64,000 bases of DNA from Vibrio sp. 14G-20 (GCF_026241515.1 NZ_JAPHPW010000010.1:62001-126000), one strand, 5' to 3'; shown: positions 27,671-37,098, numbered from the stretch's first letter. Notes: generated by a model from the sequence alone, not told the origin. Made by a program: numbers and translations.

Positions 27671-28828
27671 CTAGTTTTTGTAAGGTTGTATGTTGGAAAC
27701 ATGTGCATCACTTATTTTAGTAATGGCAGTCAATAACATTTGCGGTCTGTAAGAGCGACTGTAAACATTCGTAGTTACAGTGTTGCTACTGTGCCCCACT
27801 AGCTCTTGGATTAGCTCAATTGCCACTCCATTCTGTTTTAAATCATCAACGAATGTGTGTCGAAATGAATGCGCATCTCTCCCTTTGCCAAGCCCTAACT
27901 GACTACGTCTACGTGCAAACCACTTGGAAGCATTGTGCGAGTAGTATCCATTGACCAATGGCAGCTCTGAAAAAACACGATCAGAATTTCTAGATTGAAC
28001 GAACTCAACAAAGCCTCTAGATAATAAAGCTGGATGCAGTGGAACGAACCTAATTGAATTGCAGTTTTTGATGCGCTGTTCATCACTGCGAGTAGTAAAT
28101 GATAAGCCCCATATATCGTCCTGAAGAACCAAATCTGCCTTATAAAGCTGACACAGCTCGTTTAGTCTTGCCCCAGTAAATCTTAGCAGCAGTGGTAACC
28201 AGTAATAGTAGGAATGAAGAAAGCTGCCTTTTTGATAGTCTTTCATATTGAAGACTAGAGTCAAATCATCGCTGCTTAGTTGGTATCTTTTGTCTGTAGA
28301 TAGAGCCTTGCGCACCTTTAGACGATAGAAAGGGTTTTCGCTTACGTAGCCGCGAGACTTCACCCAATTAAAAAAGGTAGATAGCAGGCTGATAATCTTC
28401 TGAACAGTTCTACGGCTAATTACTTCACCGCCAACTATATTATTTTGTTTTAAAAGATCAATTCCCTTATAGCGCGCCAGAGCTCGGTTCTTACTAGGGT
28501 TTTTGGGCATCTTGTACAGTAGGCGAAGCACCATCTCAGCATTTTCACGATCCAATTCGTTTAAATCATCCAATGGCCAGATATCCAAGAATAACTGTAA
28601 ATGACTTCGGTATTGCATCAGTGTCTTTGGTGATAGCTGCTCGTGCTGCTCTGCTATTTCAAGAAACTCCATTACGAGTTCAGTAGCAGTATTAGTTCTA
28701 CCTTTCTTTGCACTTCTTGGGATGAAAGAAAAGTCGTGAACCAAAAAGCTTCTGCTTTGTTCATGAACTGCTGGGTTAAAGGTTTTGCTGACAGGTACAG
28801 CTGTCTGTTGAATCTCGTTGTAATACAT
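27671..28828 (-). CDS. int: Tyrosine integrase 1
   Basis: A 385-residue phage-type tyrosine recombinase. The catalytic domain shows Arg in RFTGARLNELCQLY, HSFRHTF (His-x-x-Arg), the second His in ELVGHSSN, and the nucleophile Tyr in TTNVYSRSY. The N-terminal 170 residues form a core-binding/SAM-like domain (LSPKTLMQYRSHLQLFL). It is related to, but clearly different from, integrase 2 at the other end of the element. It reads toward the left att repeat. Excision or integration of the island, or of a second nested element, is its likely role. Confidence 0.92.
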   Translation of the reverse strand: MYYNEIQQTAVPVSKTFNPAVHEQSRSFLVHDFSFIPRSAKKGRTNTATELVMEFLEIAEQHEQLSPKTLMQYRSHLQLFLDIWPLDDLNELDRENAEMVLRLLYKMPKNPSKNRALARYKGIDLLKQNNIVGGEVISRRTVQKIISLLSTFFNWVKSRGYVSENPFYRLKVRKALSTDKRYQLSSDDLTLVFNMKDYQKGSFLHSYYYWLPLLLRFTGARLNELCQLYKADLVLQDDIWGLSFTTRSDEQRIKNCNSIRFVPLHPALLSRGFVEFVQSRNSDRVFSELPLVNGYYSHNASKWFARRRSQLGLGKGRDAHSFRHTFVDDLKQNGVAIELIQELVGHSSNTVTTNVYSRSYRPQMLLTAITKISDAHVSNIQPYKN

Positions 28829-29304
28829 AGGTGCTCCATAATAATCGTTAAAATAATGATTACGGAGAGAGGGGCCCGCCTCAACGTTTGTGTAGGCACT
28901 ATAGCTATTTTTTCTAATAGGGAAAGAGCCACTATGCCTGACTGTTTATTATTTGAACTGGATTGGTGGGTTTTGGGTGGGCAATGTGATTTGCATCACC
29001 AAAACACCTAAATATTTGTATTGACAAGTTGAATTAACACGCTTGACCTGTGGTCTAGTTCTCAATTTAAATTTACCAATGTTTAATAAAAATCGGAGTT
29101 ATCTATGTTTTAGTATCAATTGATTGCTCATTAATTGAGCTGTATTTTATCGTCCTTAGATGCGTAGTTTAAGTGTATTCATTTGACTAGTACCTAATGA
29201 TCACATCCACCAGCATCATGGTTGTGTTTAATGGTGTGTTCTTTAGGTTGGTAATTTGATTTTGAATATCTTAATTTGAATACACAAACTAAAAGAATAC
29301 AGTT
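28829..29304. other. Intergenic region between integrase 1 and the resolvase
   Basis: 476 bp without a supported gene. It holds a hairpin around 28973-29008 (TTTTGG...CCAAAA arms) and presumably the divergent promoters of the two recombinase genes. A res site for the serine recombinase could be here, but I see no clear inverted 28-bp subsites. Confidence 0.4.
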
Positions 29305-29934
29305 ATGAGAGAATTTGCTTACTTAAGAGTATCGACTAAAGACCAACATATCGCTTCACAACAAATCGATATCAAAAAGCATTACCCTGATGCTCAAATT
29401 ATGCCAGAAGAACATGGTATTAGCGGTACTGTGCCCGCAGCAGAAAGAACAGTGCTTTCTAGGTTGATAGATCCAGTTTTAGGGCTTCGTGAAGGTGATA
29501 CTCTTATTGTCTGGTGGGTAGACCGTATAGGGCGTAATTATGAGGATGCAGAGAGTGTAATGCGTATACTGCTCAGTCGAGGAGTAATCATTAAAACACT
29601 TAATCAATCACTAACATTCGAGTATGTAAGTGACACGATGAAGGACATGATAACTAATGTTCAAATCACAATGATAACGGCTATGGCAGCGGCAGAGCGT
29701 GAAACTCGCTTGGCTTCTGCAGAAGCAGGCAGAAGAGCATTACGAGAATCAGGTGGTTGGAATCAAGCTTTCAGTGGTCGTAGAGCTAACTCTGGGAAGA
29801 TGGAAGGGAAGCATGAACAGATACTTGCATTTCTTGCTGATGGTCACTCTATCCGCAAAACAGCTAATCTAGCGGAAGTCTCGGCATCGACAGTACAGCG
29901 TGTGAAAGCTCAGTATGATTTGGTCGCCAAATAG
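29305..29934 (+). CDS. Serine recombinase (resolvase/invertase family)
   Basis: A 209-residue small serine recombinase. The catalytic Ser10 lies in YLRVSTKDQ, and the family motifs GDTLIVWWVDRIGRN and an AAAERETR E-helix follow. The C-terminal part has a Hin-type HTH (SIRKTANLAEVSASTVQRVK). Length is typical for resolvases and invertases. It could resolve element multimers or invert a segment. No inverted recombination sites were recognised nearby. It diverges from integrase 1. Confidence 0.92.
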   Translation: MREFAYLRVSTKDQHIASQQIDIKKHYPDAQIMPEEHGISGTVPAAERTVLSRLIDPVLGLREGDTLIVWWVDRIGRNYEDAESVMRILLSRGVIIKTLNQSLTFEYVSDTMKDMITNVQITMITAMAAAERETRLASAEAGRRALRESGGWNQAFSGRRANSGKMEGKHEQILAFLADGHSIRKTANLAEVSASTVQRVKAQYDLVAK

Positions 29935-30074
29935 CTATTGTAAACCGTATTTGGGTACCTTTAGTTAATAACGTCAGCAACCTGCGCAAGAAATCGATAA
30001 GTTATTGCGAGCTATGTAGCTCGCAAAGTCTATGATTCGTAGAAGGTATTAAGCAATAACTACAATAAGTGACC

Positions 30075-31175
30075 TTATTTTTTATCTTTGATAATACGTT
30101 TAGCAGGGACTTCAAGCGCATCAGTATTTGCTTTTGGCATCTGTAACTCTAGTTTTTCAAGTTCTTTATCTGCCTTGTTGACCTTTATTCGCTCCAAGAT
30201 TACATCACGAATCTTGTGGCGTGTATCCAAGTCAAGAAGGCCATCAATACCCATTAACTTATTACCAAAGATCATGCTATAAGCTACAAATGTAGGAGCT
30301 ATCCATTGGTATTGCTCTACTGCACTAGACATAACTGTCCAGATGTCACCCGGAGAGTGAAACTGTGCCTTGGTAGTAACGGTAAGTTCATCGTTCTCTC
30401 GATACTTTTCGAACGTTTCATCAAACTTTTCAACATCAAAGTCATCATTGAACTCTTTACCGATGACTTCTATTTCGTTCATTAACCTAAGCAGGCTCAT
30501 GACAGAATAGTTGTTGATGGCCTTTTCTGAGGCAATCTTAATTGATAAGTATAAGTCTCCATTAGCTTTGAATGCAGGGTATATAGAGTGATGAAGAGCC
30601 TGCCAATGATCATCTAGGCTAATTACTGTTTGTCGCGCACGTAATGCTTGAGAAAGTCCAAATGGTAGGTTTTTTCTACGGATACTAGGGCCCCAATTCA
30701 TATCTCGACGAAGGTGTTTAGTCATTTTTACTTCGCGCTCGCCATCATCATATTCAATGACTAATGGTTCATGATTGATGTATGGAGCGCTAGTAATAAC
30801 GCCATAGCGGATCCCAACCTTACCTACAGTAATAACCCAGTCACCCACTTCCATCTCATAGATGAAGCGTTTAGCCTGATTGAGTTGTGTATAAGCTTTC
30901 GTTTTAGCTCGTTTATTTTTTTGGTCAACGAGCTTTAAATAGCTATCCCTAAGTTCGTTTACATCAGGGGTAAACTCCCCAATATCACACTCATCAAGAT
31001 TCAACTTATTTAGATGAGCTAATGCAACTATGCCATGTCTTGTAAAGTGGTCATAGTACTTACCTGAATCTGAACGTATTAACCAGTACCGTCTATTTTC
31101 TGGTACTTCAAAAATACCTTTTAAGTCTTGTGGGTCAGGTTTCGCATCTTGCTCCGGTGCTTGGTCGTTCGCCAT
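30075..31175 (-). CDS. Putative EVE-like/restriction-associated protein
   Basis: A 366-residue cytosolic protein that I cannot assign firmly. The N-terminal 170 residues look like an EVE/PUA-like or Mrr-N-type nucleic-acid reader: YWLIRSDSGKYYDHFTRHGI, then EMEVGDWVITVG and a YGVITSAPYI strand. The C-terminal 190 residues are helical, with conserved-looking GDLYLSIKI and a hydrophobic stretch WIAPTFVAYSMIFGN. No PD-(D/E)XK or HNH centre is visible. Similar two-part proteins occur beside restriction and defence genes, and the neighbours here (resolvase, PLD protein) fit a defence island. The start has GAGG upstream. Confidence 0.6.
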   Translation of the reverse strand: MANDQAPEQDAKPDPQDLKGIFEVPENRRYWLIRSDSGKYYDHFTRHGIVALAHLNKLNLDECDIGEFTPDVNELRDSYLKLVDQKNKRAKTKAYTQLNQAKRFIYEMEVGDWVITVGKVGIRYGVITSAPYINHEPLVIEYDDGEREVKMTKHLRRDMNWGPSIRRKNLPFGLSQALRARQTVISLDDHWQALHHSIYPAFKANGDLYLSIKIASEKAINNYSVMSLLRLMNEIEVIGKEFNDDFDVEKFDETFEKYRENDELTVTTKAQFHSPGDIWTVMSSAVEQYQWIAPTFVAYSMIFGNKLMGIDGLLDLDTRHKIRDVILERIKVNKADKELEKLELQMPKANTDALEVPAKRIIKDKK

Positions 31176-31463
31176 TCAGCCTCCTCGTGAGGTTAATCAA
31201 TTAGTCTCGCATACCAATTACTTACAATTAGTATGGTTTATAGTATTCGCGCATTATAACAGCAGCTTACAATCTAAATACTATCTAACATCTCATTTGC
31301 GCACTGAATCTGTATGCATTTATTTTAGTGGTTGGAGGTACTTTAACCACATCAACATCACGGTGGAGAGAGGTGTTGATGTTGAGTGTTTGTCTGGTTA
31401 ATACTGAAGTAGAATCCAGCTAGATAAATACTATTAGATAAAGCACAACCAATAATTAACTCA

Positions 31464-32840
31464 TCACATATCTACTTGAACAGGATACCCTAGAGCTCTT
31501 AGAGCTTTATTTGTGCGCCCATTTCTTGGGGGTGTGTGTTCAGGCATTGCCCAACCTGCAACTTCTGCAATAGAGTAAATTCCGTAGTGTTCTATTTTTA
31601 GCTCTGGATTTGTAGCAGCCTCATAGATTCTTTCCCAAAGATTCTCAGGCTTACCACTGTACAAAACATAGTAGAGAAGCTCCGGTATCGATTGACCTTT
31701 CTTATTGGTCATATTACTCATTTTCTCAGTGAATAGAGGTAAGCGCTCAGCCATTGTTAAACTTTTATTGTTGGTACTACCTAGCGCTGAAGGACTAAGT
31801 TTTGAGTAATGGTTTCGCGTTGCATGGGTAGCTGAAAGGACCCCTCCGAGATCATGCTTATCTAATGAACGAATCTTAGATCTAGCTAAGCTTTGGCGAA
31901 TTAGAACTGCGTTTACTTCGAGGTTTATATTTTCATCAGAAGGTGGTGTTTTTAATGCTTGCCACCACCGTAACATTTCCATTAAACGTGCTTGTGGGTT
32001 TGCTTTGTAACAATAGTGCATTTGTTCAAAAGGATACGAAGAGCCTTCTCGGACTTGGTTGTAATAGTATGCGTGCAGAAATTGATCAACTTGCCAAAAT
32101 GTCGGGGTTTCTATATCAATCCAGTTAGGACGAAAGTCATTAATATGAGACTCAATGTATCTCATATATTCGATTGCAGCGCTCCATTCTCTACCGAATG
32201 ACTCCTTACGTTTGTCTACTGCTGATTTTGCGTCGATAAACGATAGCCCCCCCCATTTGGGCTGACTACGTTTTGTTTCTAAATCGTTGTCTAATGCGTT
32301 TAGCTCTCGGTGTCGCTTTGAATTTAATGAACGTTGTTCTTTGATAATTTCTTTAGTAAGAGAGAAGGATTGTTCCAAGTTTTCTAAATTTCTAAAGAAT
32401 TCTTCAAGCTGTTCATACATTCCAGAACTGTATAAATCTTCCTCTGTGAGAAAAACACCAGCTTCAATGTTAGTGTGCCATGCTCGATCTGTAAGATTTG
32501 CTGAGCCGATGTAGGCACCATGCCCCTTGAACCATAGTACTTTTGAGTGGAGTGCATCTGGGATGAGTTGACAGTAAATTCCATCCTTTAGGTGGTTGAG
32601 CATTTTTTCAAGAAATCGTGGATTTACGGGTACAGTGTGGTCATACCGCATCCAAATCTTCAGCTGATATTTGTTTTCTAAACAAGTATTAAGTAAGCGT
32701 TCCCCGCCGCTAAGATCACCGTATGCTATAGCGGCTAGCACCTCCTCAACTTCTACCTCATGAGGAGGGAGTACGTTTAAGATATATTCGTTATTTATGC
32801 CATTTGCAATTAGCTTCACCGTAAGGCCCTTATAGAACAA
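31464..32840 (-). CDS. Phospholipase D-like (single HKD) protein
   Basis: A 458-residue protein. The N-terminal 170 residues form a PLD-like fold with one HKD-type motif, LHSKVLWFKGHGAYIGSANL (His98, Lys100, with GSANLT following). A single HKD implies a homodimeric active site, as in bacterial Nuc and some restriction nucleases. The remaining 280 residues are helical (coiled region 165-210) and of unknown role, ending in an HTH-like segment. There is no signal peptide. In islands such proteins are usually nucleases linked with defence. It is flanked by the EVE-like gene on the same strand, 288 bp away. Confidence 0.75.
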   Translation of the reverse strand: MFYKGLTVKLIANGINNEYILNVLPPHEVEVEEVLAAIAYGDLSGGERLLNTCLENKYQLKIWMRYDHTVPVNPRFLEKMLNHLKDGIYCQLIPDALHSKVLWFKGHGAYIGSANLTDRAWHTNIEAGVFLTEEDLYSSGMYEQLEEFFRNLENLEQSFSLTKEIIKEQRSLNSKRHRELNALDNDLETKRSQPKWGGLSFIDAKSAVDKRKESFGREWSAAIEYMRYIESHINDFRPNWIDIETPTFWQVDQFLHAYYYNQVREGSSYPFEQMHYCYKANPQARLMEMLRWWQALKTPPSDENINLEVNAVLIRQSLARSKIRSLDKHDLGGVLSATHATRNHYSKLSPSALGSTNNKSLTMAERLPLFTEKMSNMTNKKGQSIPELLYYVLYSGKPENLWERIYEAATNPELKIEHYGIYSIAEVAGWAMPEHTPPRNGRTNKALRALGYPVQVDM

Positions 32841-33105
32841 AGATATAATCTTATAATACGGCGACCTATACAGTGTTGATATGATGCAAGCTAATACATC
32901 TTGTTATATATGAATCTGCTTGTGTTTGGTATGAAGTGAATTTAGTTGGAATGTTGGGGATAAGTAGAGAAAAGGAGGTATGTCAAAGCTGTATTACAGT
33001 CATATATTTCTGGTTTTTGGCAATAACTGCGAGGTGAAATCATAGAATTGCTCCCTAGGTTGCCCTAGATTACTATGATCATTTTATTGTGTTTGAGGAG
33101 GCTTC

Positions 33106-34116
33106 ATGCCTTTAAGAGCTGTTATTAATGATGTACAAGTTCAAGCTTTTAACTTAGATAGTCAGGAGTGGCTTCAGCTTAAGAGTAACTACAAGAATTC
33201 TAGATTGGTTATGGATTGCTGCGGTTACAATGCTATACCGAAAACCAGCAAGTTAGGTACTCAGTATTTTGCACACGCTAGGCGAGGTGAGTGTTGCAGC
33301 GCTCCAGAAACAGCAGAACATTTAAAGCTTAAGACGATAGTTGCCCAAGCTGCCTCTAAAGCTGGTTGGAATGTTGTAACTGAATTTAAAGGTAATACAC
33401 CTAGCGGAGAAGCTTGGGTTGCTGATGTATATTGTCAAAAAGGCCAGTCTCAAATAGTGTTTGAGATACAGTGGTCACATCAAGCTTATAGTGAGTATGA
33501 GCGACGTACTAGAAAGTACATTGCATCAGGTATTGACCGTTGTGCATGGTTATATCGTGGATACAAGAATAGTGATAATCAAATTTTAGAATCAATGGAA
33601 ATCCCCTGCTTCGCAATATCTGTTGAGGACGATGCTTACAAAATAAAGAAGTTCGATCTAGATGTAGGTACCTTTGTAGAAGGTATGTTTAACCGAAAAC
33701 TGAAGTGGCAGCCCTTGAAAGGTCAACTATTGACTGGTTATGGATATTATAACGAGAGTCGTTGCCCGAAATGTGGGGGGGTAAATAACTACTTCTGTTC
33801 TATGGAAGCTAATTCAAAAGAAGGTCAGTTTTTGGGTGGTGGTCTTTATTTTGGCGATGCAGTTCAAGAGATCATTGAAATGAACATACCCCCTCCTATT
33901 TTGCGAGAACACTTGATTGGTTCGCTTGACCACATCTACAACAAACGAGGTAACTATGCGTACATGGCTCACGGCTGTTTGCATTGCAATGAAGTTCAAT
34001 GTAACCATACCTATCGATACGACTATCATAGTGATAAATCGAGGTCCATTAAGTTTAGTTTTCCCTATGACCCTGAGTTGTTGTATTTAAAACCCGAGTG
34101 GTACTTCATTAAATAA
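33106..34116 (+). CDS. CoiA-like predicted nuclease with zinc ribbon
   Basis: A 336-residue CoiA-family protein. The predicted PD-(D/E)XK core is Glu93 (VVTEFKG), Asp107 (EAWVADVY) and Glu120-x-Gln122 (VFEIQWSHQAYSEYERRT). An N-terminal FAHARRGEC segment and a C-terminal RCPKCGGVNNYFC zinc ribbon add metal-binding cysteines. CoiA is known from competence in Gram-positives, but homologues occur widely in mobile elements. It has a strong GAGGAGG site before the ATG. It starts a three-gene plus-strand cluster with the methyltransferase and HNH genes that follow. Confidence 0.8.
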   Translation: MPLRAVINDVQVQAFNLDSQEWLQLKSNYKNSRLVMDCCGYNAIPKTSKLGTQYFAHARRGECCSAPETAEHLKLKTIVAQAASKAGWNVVTEFKGNTPSGEAWVADVYCQKGQSQIVFEIQWSHQAYSEYERRTRKYIASGIDRCAWLYRGYKNSDNQILESMEIPCFAISVEDDAYKIKKFDLDVGTFVEGMFNRKLKWQPLKGQLLTGYGYYNESRCPKCGGVNNYFCSMEANSKEGQFLGGGLYFGDAVQEIIEMNIPPPILREHLIGSLDHIYNKRGNYAYMAHGCLHCNEVQCNHTYRYDYHSDKSRSIKFSFPYDPELLYLKPEWYFIK

Positions 34117-34233
34117 CTCTACTTAATACATTTGCTTCATTTTTCCTACAATTAACAAGGTCTCTGTGTGTAGCCTGTCGCAGCAATTAAGCGGGGTTAA
34201 TGTTGAATATGCAAAACCTTGACGGATTTCGAT

Positions 34234-34806
34234 ATGACTTATTACGATCAAAAAGCACAAGAGTTTTTCGACGGTACAATCAACGTCGATATGACAAGTC
34301 TATACAGTCACTTTATTCCCTTGATTCCCGAAGGTGGGCTAGTTCTTGATGCTGGTTGCGGTTCTGGTAGAGATAGCAAAGCATTTAAGCAACGAGGATT
34401 CAAAGTTCATGCTATTGATGCTAGTGAAGTGCTTGGAAGACTTGCAGAAGATAAAATAAACCAAAAAGTGGAAATCACCACATTTCAGCAATTTACTTCA
34501 TCAGAGAGATTTGATGCAATTTGGGCGTGTGCTTCATTACTACATGTACCGATGAGTGAATTACCATCTGCGTTCAATAATCTATCGAATTATCTAAAGC
34601 CTAAAGGAGCGTTCTACTGTTCTTTTAAGTATGGGAATGATGAGGTGGAACGTAACGGAAGGCAGTTTACCAATCTTAATGAATCTTTATTGGATAACGT
34701 GATTTCTGACTCAGGTTTCACTGTCATGAAAATATGGTGTACATCGGATTTACGAAAAGGTCGTGATACAGAGAAATGGTTGAATGCTATTTTACTTAAG
34801 GATTAA
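34234..34806 (+). CDS. Class I SAM-dependent methyltransferase
   Basis: 190 residues from the ATG at 34234 (a TTG at 34219 would add five residues). Motif I is LVLDAGCGSGRDSKAF, motif II VHAIDAS, and motif IV-like FDAIWACASLLHVP. The G-x-G-x-GRD pattern and the S-W-HxP stretch resemble the N-terminal domain of the methyltransferase-HNH fusion at 15955-17667, so I place both in one subfamily (TehB-like). The substrate is unknown; no DNA-methylase NPPY or PC motif is present. The HNH gene begins two bases after its stop, implying translational coupling. Confidence 0.87.
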   Translation: MTYYDQKAQEFFDGTINVDMTSLYSHFIPLIPEGGLVLDAGCGSGRDSKAFKQRGFKVHAIDASEVLGRLAEDKINQKVEITTFQQFTSSERFDAIWACASLLHVPMSELPSAFNNLSNYLKPKGAFYCSFKYGNDEVERNGRQFTNLNESLLDNVISDSGFTVMKIWCTSDLRKGRDTEKWLNAILLKD

Positions 34807-34808
34807 GT

Positions 34809-35807
34809 GTGGAGTTCGATAACGAAGACTTCTTTAAAGGTATCATTCTGTTTGGCTTGAATGCTGCGACCTACAAAATGGGGTTGGCGAAAACTCTATT
34901 AAATGCCTCAAGGAATCAACAAAATGAAATTCTTTGGGGAGATTTGGCCGAGAACTACTTTGATGCTTATCTTAACCGATTAGAACATAACTCAATGCCA
35001 CAACAGGGAAACCCTAATCGATTGACCAAGATGGAGCGCATTGTTAAAGAGTTCCAGCTTAATGTAATTAATAGGCAAGAAGCGATTAAAAAAGTTGCTG
35101 AGACTGCTTTTGAAGACGTAGTACCAAGGTTTCAGACTATCGGTACGGATAAAAAAATCGTAGCTGATTACTTCTATGAGGTCGATATTGGCAATAGGCT
35201 TATCCTCAAAGATACTTTGCTTGATTTCGATGCTGCGCAACTAGATACGTTAGAAAGTGAAGTTGCCGCAAGGTGGGGATTGCTGGAAGGTGCTTTCAGT
35301 ATCAATCAAACTGATTTCGTACTCGCAAATGACATTCGAGAAATCTATCTAAAGAACGGTTATGACAGAAAGGCTCTAACCAACAACATCCCTTTTCTTT
35401 CAGGCTATCAAGGAAACTCCTGTTTCTATTGTGGTGAGCCATTGATGAGAGATATCCATGTTGATCATGTTTTACCTCGGCAAGTAATAAATCATGATGA
35501 AATATGGAATTTAGTTCTGGCTCATGGTGATTGTAATTTGCTGAAGTCAGATAGATTGGTGGGTAAGCATTTCATAGAGAAGCTTGTTAAACGTAATGAA
35601 AACATTATGGGAAGTAATCACCCATGGAAAGCACAAATTGCCAACGCTTTGGGTACTACGCCACGAAGAAGAGTAATGTCTCTTCAGACTCACTACGATA
35701 ATGTAAAAACTGTATTAGGTAGTTACTACTGGGGTGGTGCTGAATCATATAATCCAGCTACCGACCCTTTCTACAGGCGTCTTATTACAGTCTTGAACAA
35801 TAAATAG
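34809..35807 (+). CDS. HNH endonuclease coupled to a methyltransferase
   Basis: A 332-residue protein with a GTG start two bases after the methyltransferase stop. The HNH/treble-clef centre is at about 203-250: CFYCGEPL, IHVDHVLPRQ, then W-N-L and DCNLLKSDR with the final Asn and His. The N-terminal 200 residues are helical and unknown. The C-terminal region ends YYWGGAESYNP. The arrangement mirrors the fused protein at 15955-17667, where the HNH follows a helical middle region. It may be a modification/cleavage pair; this is inference. Confidence 0.85.
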   Translation: MEFDNEDFFKGIILFGLNAATYKMGLAKTLLNASRNQQNEILWGDLAENYFDAYLNRLEHNSMPQQGNPNRLTKMERIVKEFQLNVINRQEAIKKVAETAFEDVVPRFQTIGTDKKIVADYFYEVDIGNRLILKDTLLDFDAAQLDTLESEVAARWGLLEGAFSINQTDFVLANDIREIYLKNGYDRKALTNNIPFLSGYQGNSCFYCGEPLMRDIHVDHVLPRQVINHDEIWNLVLAHGDCNLLKSDRLVGKHFIEKLVKRNENIMGSNHPWKAQIANALGTTPRRRVMSLQTHYDNVKTVLGSYYWGGAESYNPATDPFYRRLITVLNNK

Positions 35808-35818
35808 GACTTTACGAG

Positions 35819-36631
35819 TTATTGATTGAGAATGCTGCTTATTCGAGAAGATAGTGCAGAGTTTTCAAGCTCTCCATCTAACTCTGAAAATGTTTTTTCG
35901 ATACGGTTTCTCTGGCGATGCATTTGCTTAGTATCAAAGTTATTCTTTGCCTGCTCCCACTTTTCAATCTGGTTCTCTAATTTCTTCAGGAGGTTGTCAT
36001 TTTTTTTCCGATTTTTTTCTAAATTACGAGATTCATATTGCCATTTTTCTAGCCGTCTGCCTCTGTTTAGCTCGTATGGTTTATAGTCACTAATAGCAAT
36101 TCCAATATGTGTGCTTACACTAGCTGTGAAGGCTTGTTTCAATAGGATAGTTACGGCCTTTCGCTGGAGATCTCTAAGTACCCTACCACCAACGATTTTC
36201 GATACCAGTAGGTGGCAATGGTCATTTGATGTTTTCTGCTGGTGACATACTCCACGAACCAATGAAAAAAATTCTTTCCTCTCTTCACCAACCAATTTGA
36301 GATGTTCTGCCAGAGCTATACAGCAGTCTCCTATAATGGCACGCCATTGTTCACGAGTAGGGCTATAGGGCTTTGGAAGAGTAAGGCAGAATTCCATCGC
36401 AAAGGAAGTTAGTGGGCGTCCTCTACTGTTGCTACTTAGCATCTTATTGAGTTTATATTGTTCGCCTGCAACTATGATGCGCTTTGAGGTTGCTTCGTTG
36501 CCAACAACGTCAAATATTGCGTTGGTATTAGTGTGATTGGGGTGTGATTCGCTTTTTAGGTATCTCTCGCGCGCAACGATCCCTGTTGAACTATTTTTTA
36601 CGGGCTTGGTAATTACAACAAATGTTTTCAT
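35819..36631 (-). CDS. HUH endonuclease / mobilisation relaxase-like protein
   Basis: A 270-residue protein. DHCHLLVSK gives a His138-x-His140 'HUH' metal motif, and RERYLKSES supplies a candidate nucleophile Tyr24, the layout of Mob/Pre-type relaxases and plasmid Rep proteins. The C-terminal 90 residues form a charged coiled coil (KNRKKNDNLLKKLENQIEKW). It is convergent with the HNH gene. It could nick an oriT and make the element mobilisable by a helper. I judge the assignment moderate because similarity outside the motifs is not obvious. Confidence 0.65.
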   Translation of the reverse strand: MKTFVVITKPVKNSSTGIVARERYLKSESHPNHTNTNAIFDVVGNEATSKRIIVAGEQYKLNKMLSSNSRGRPLTSFAMEFCLTLPKPYSPTREQWRAIIGDCCIALAEHLKLVGEERKEFFSLVRGVCHQQKTSNDHCHLLVSKIVGGRVLRDLQRKAVTILLKQAFTASVSTHIGIAISDYKPYELNRGRRLEKWQYESRNLEKNRKKNDNLLKKLENQIEKWEQAKNNFDTKQMHRQRNRIEKTFSELDGELENSALSSRISSILNQ

Positions 36632-36738
36632 TAGTTTATTACAAGGTTAATAACTTATATTAGTGAAAACAAATTCGGTATTATTTGGTTGAGTTCAAGA
36701 TAGGCAAATTCGTCACTGCGTTGTAATTTACCTCCTTG

Positions 36739-36757
36739 TTGGAGGGTTCCCCTCCAA
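36739..36757. other. Inverted repeat, candidate oriT/regulatory hairpin
   Basis: TTGGAGGG-TTC-CCCTCCAA is a perfect 8-bp inverted repeat in the 176-bp gap between the divergent relaxase-like gene and the 95-residue ORF. Short hairpins beside relaxase genes often mark nic regions. A regulatory operator is equally possible. Confidence 0.4.
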
Positions 36758-36807
36758 ACCGCCCTTGCAAATCTAATTCTCTTATTCCTATAGTTTGAAT
36801 AAACGTT

Positions 36808-37095
36808 ATGAGTACTATGGAAAAAAGCCTCCACTTAAACGCCTTAGAGAAACAAGTTTCCTTAAAGGTAGAAAAATTGTGTTCAGAACTTGAAACGGTT
36901 GAGCGCACTGATATAAAAGAAAAAGATCTAAATGCTTACATTAAGCAAGCAACTCATGCTGCATGGCTAGATTATCAATCTGAGGCAAAGGATATGAGCA
37001 TTACTTTCTCAGAGAAGGAAGAGGATCTGATAGACCATGTAATCTCTGATGTGACTACGTATATCAGAAGAAATGCGCTCATCAAGTTAAAATAA
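36808..37095 (+). CDS. Hypothetical helical protein
   Basis: A 95-residue acidic/basic mixed helical protein with no recognised domain and no signal peptide. Its first 50 residues could form a coiled coil (LEKQVSLKVEKLCSELE). It diverges from the relaxase-like gene and is followed by a strong terminator. An accessory mobilisation role is possible from position only. Confidence 0.65.
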   Translation: MSTMEKSLHLNALEKQVSLKVEKLCSELETVERTDIKEKDLNAYIKQATHAAWLDYQSEAKDMSITFSEKEEDLIDHVISDVTTYIRRNALIKLK

Positions 37096-37098
37096 ATC

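Noticed and set aside
28643..29011. 122-residue plus-strand frame overlapping the integrase 1 start
   Set aside because: It mainly mirrors the integrase N-terminus and runs through a hairpin; no domain was seen.
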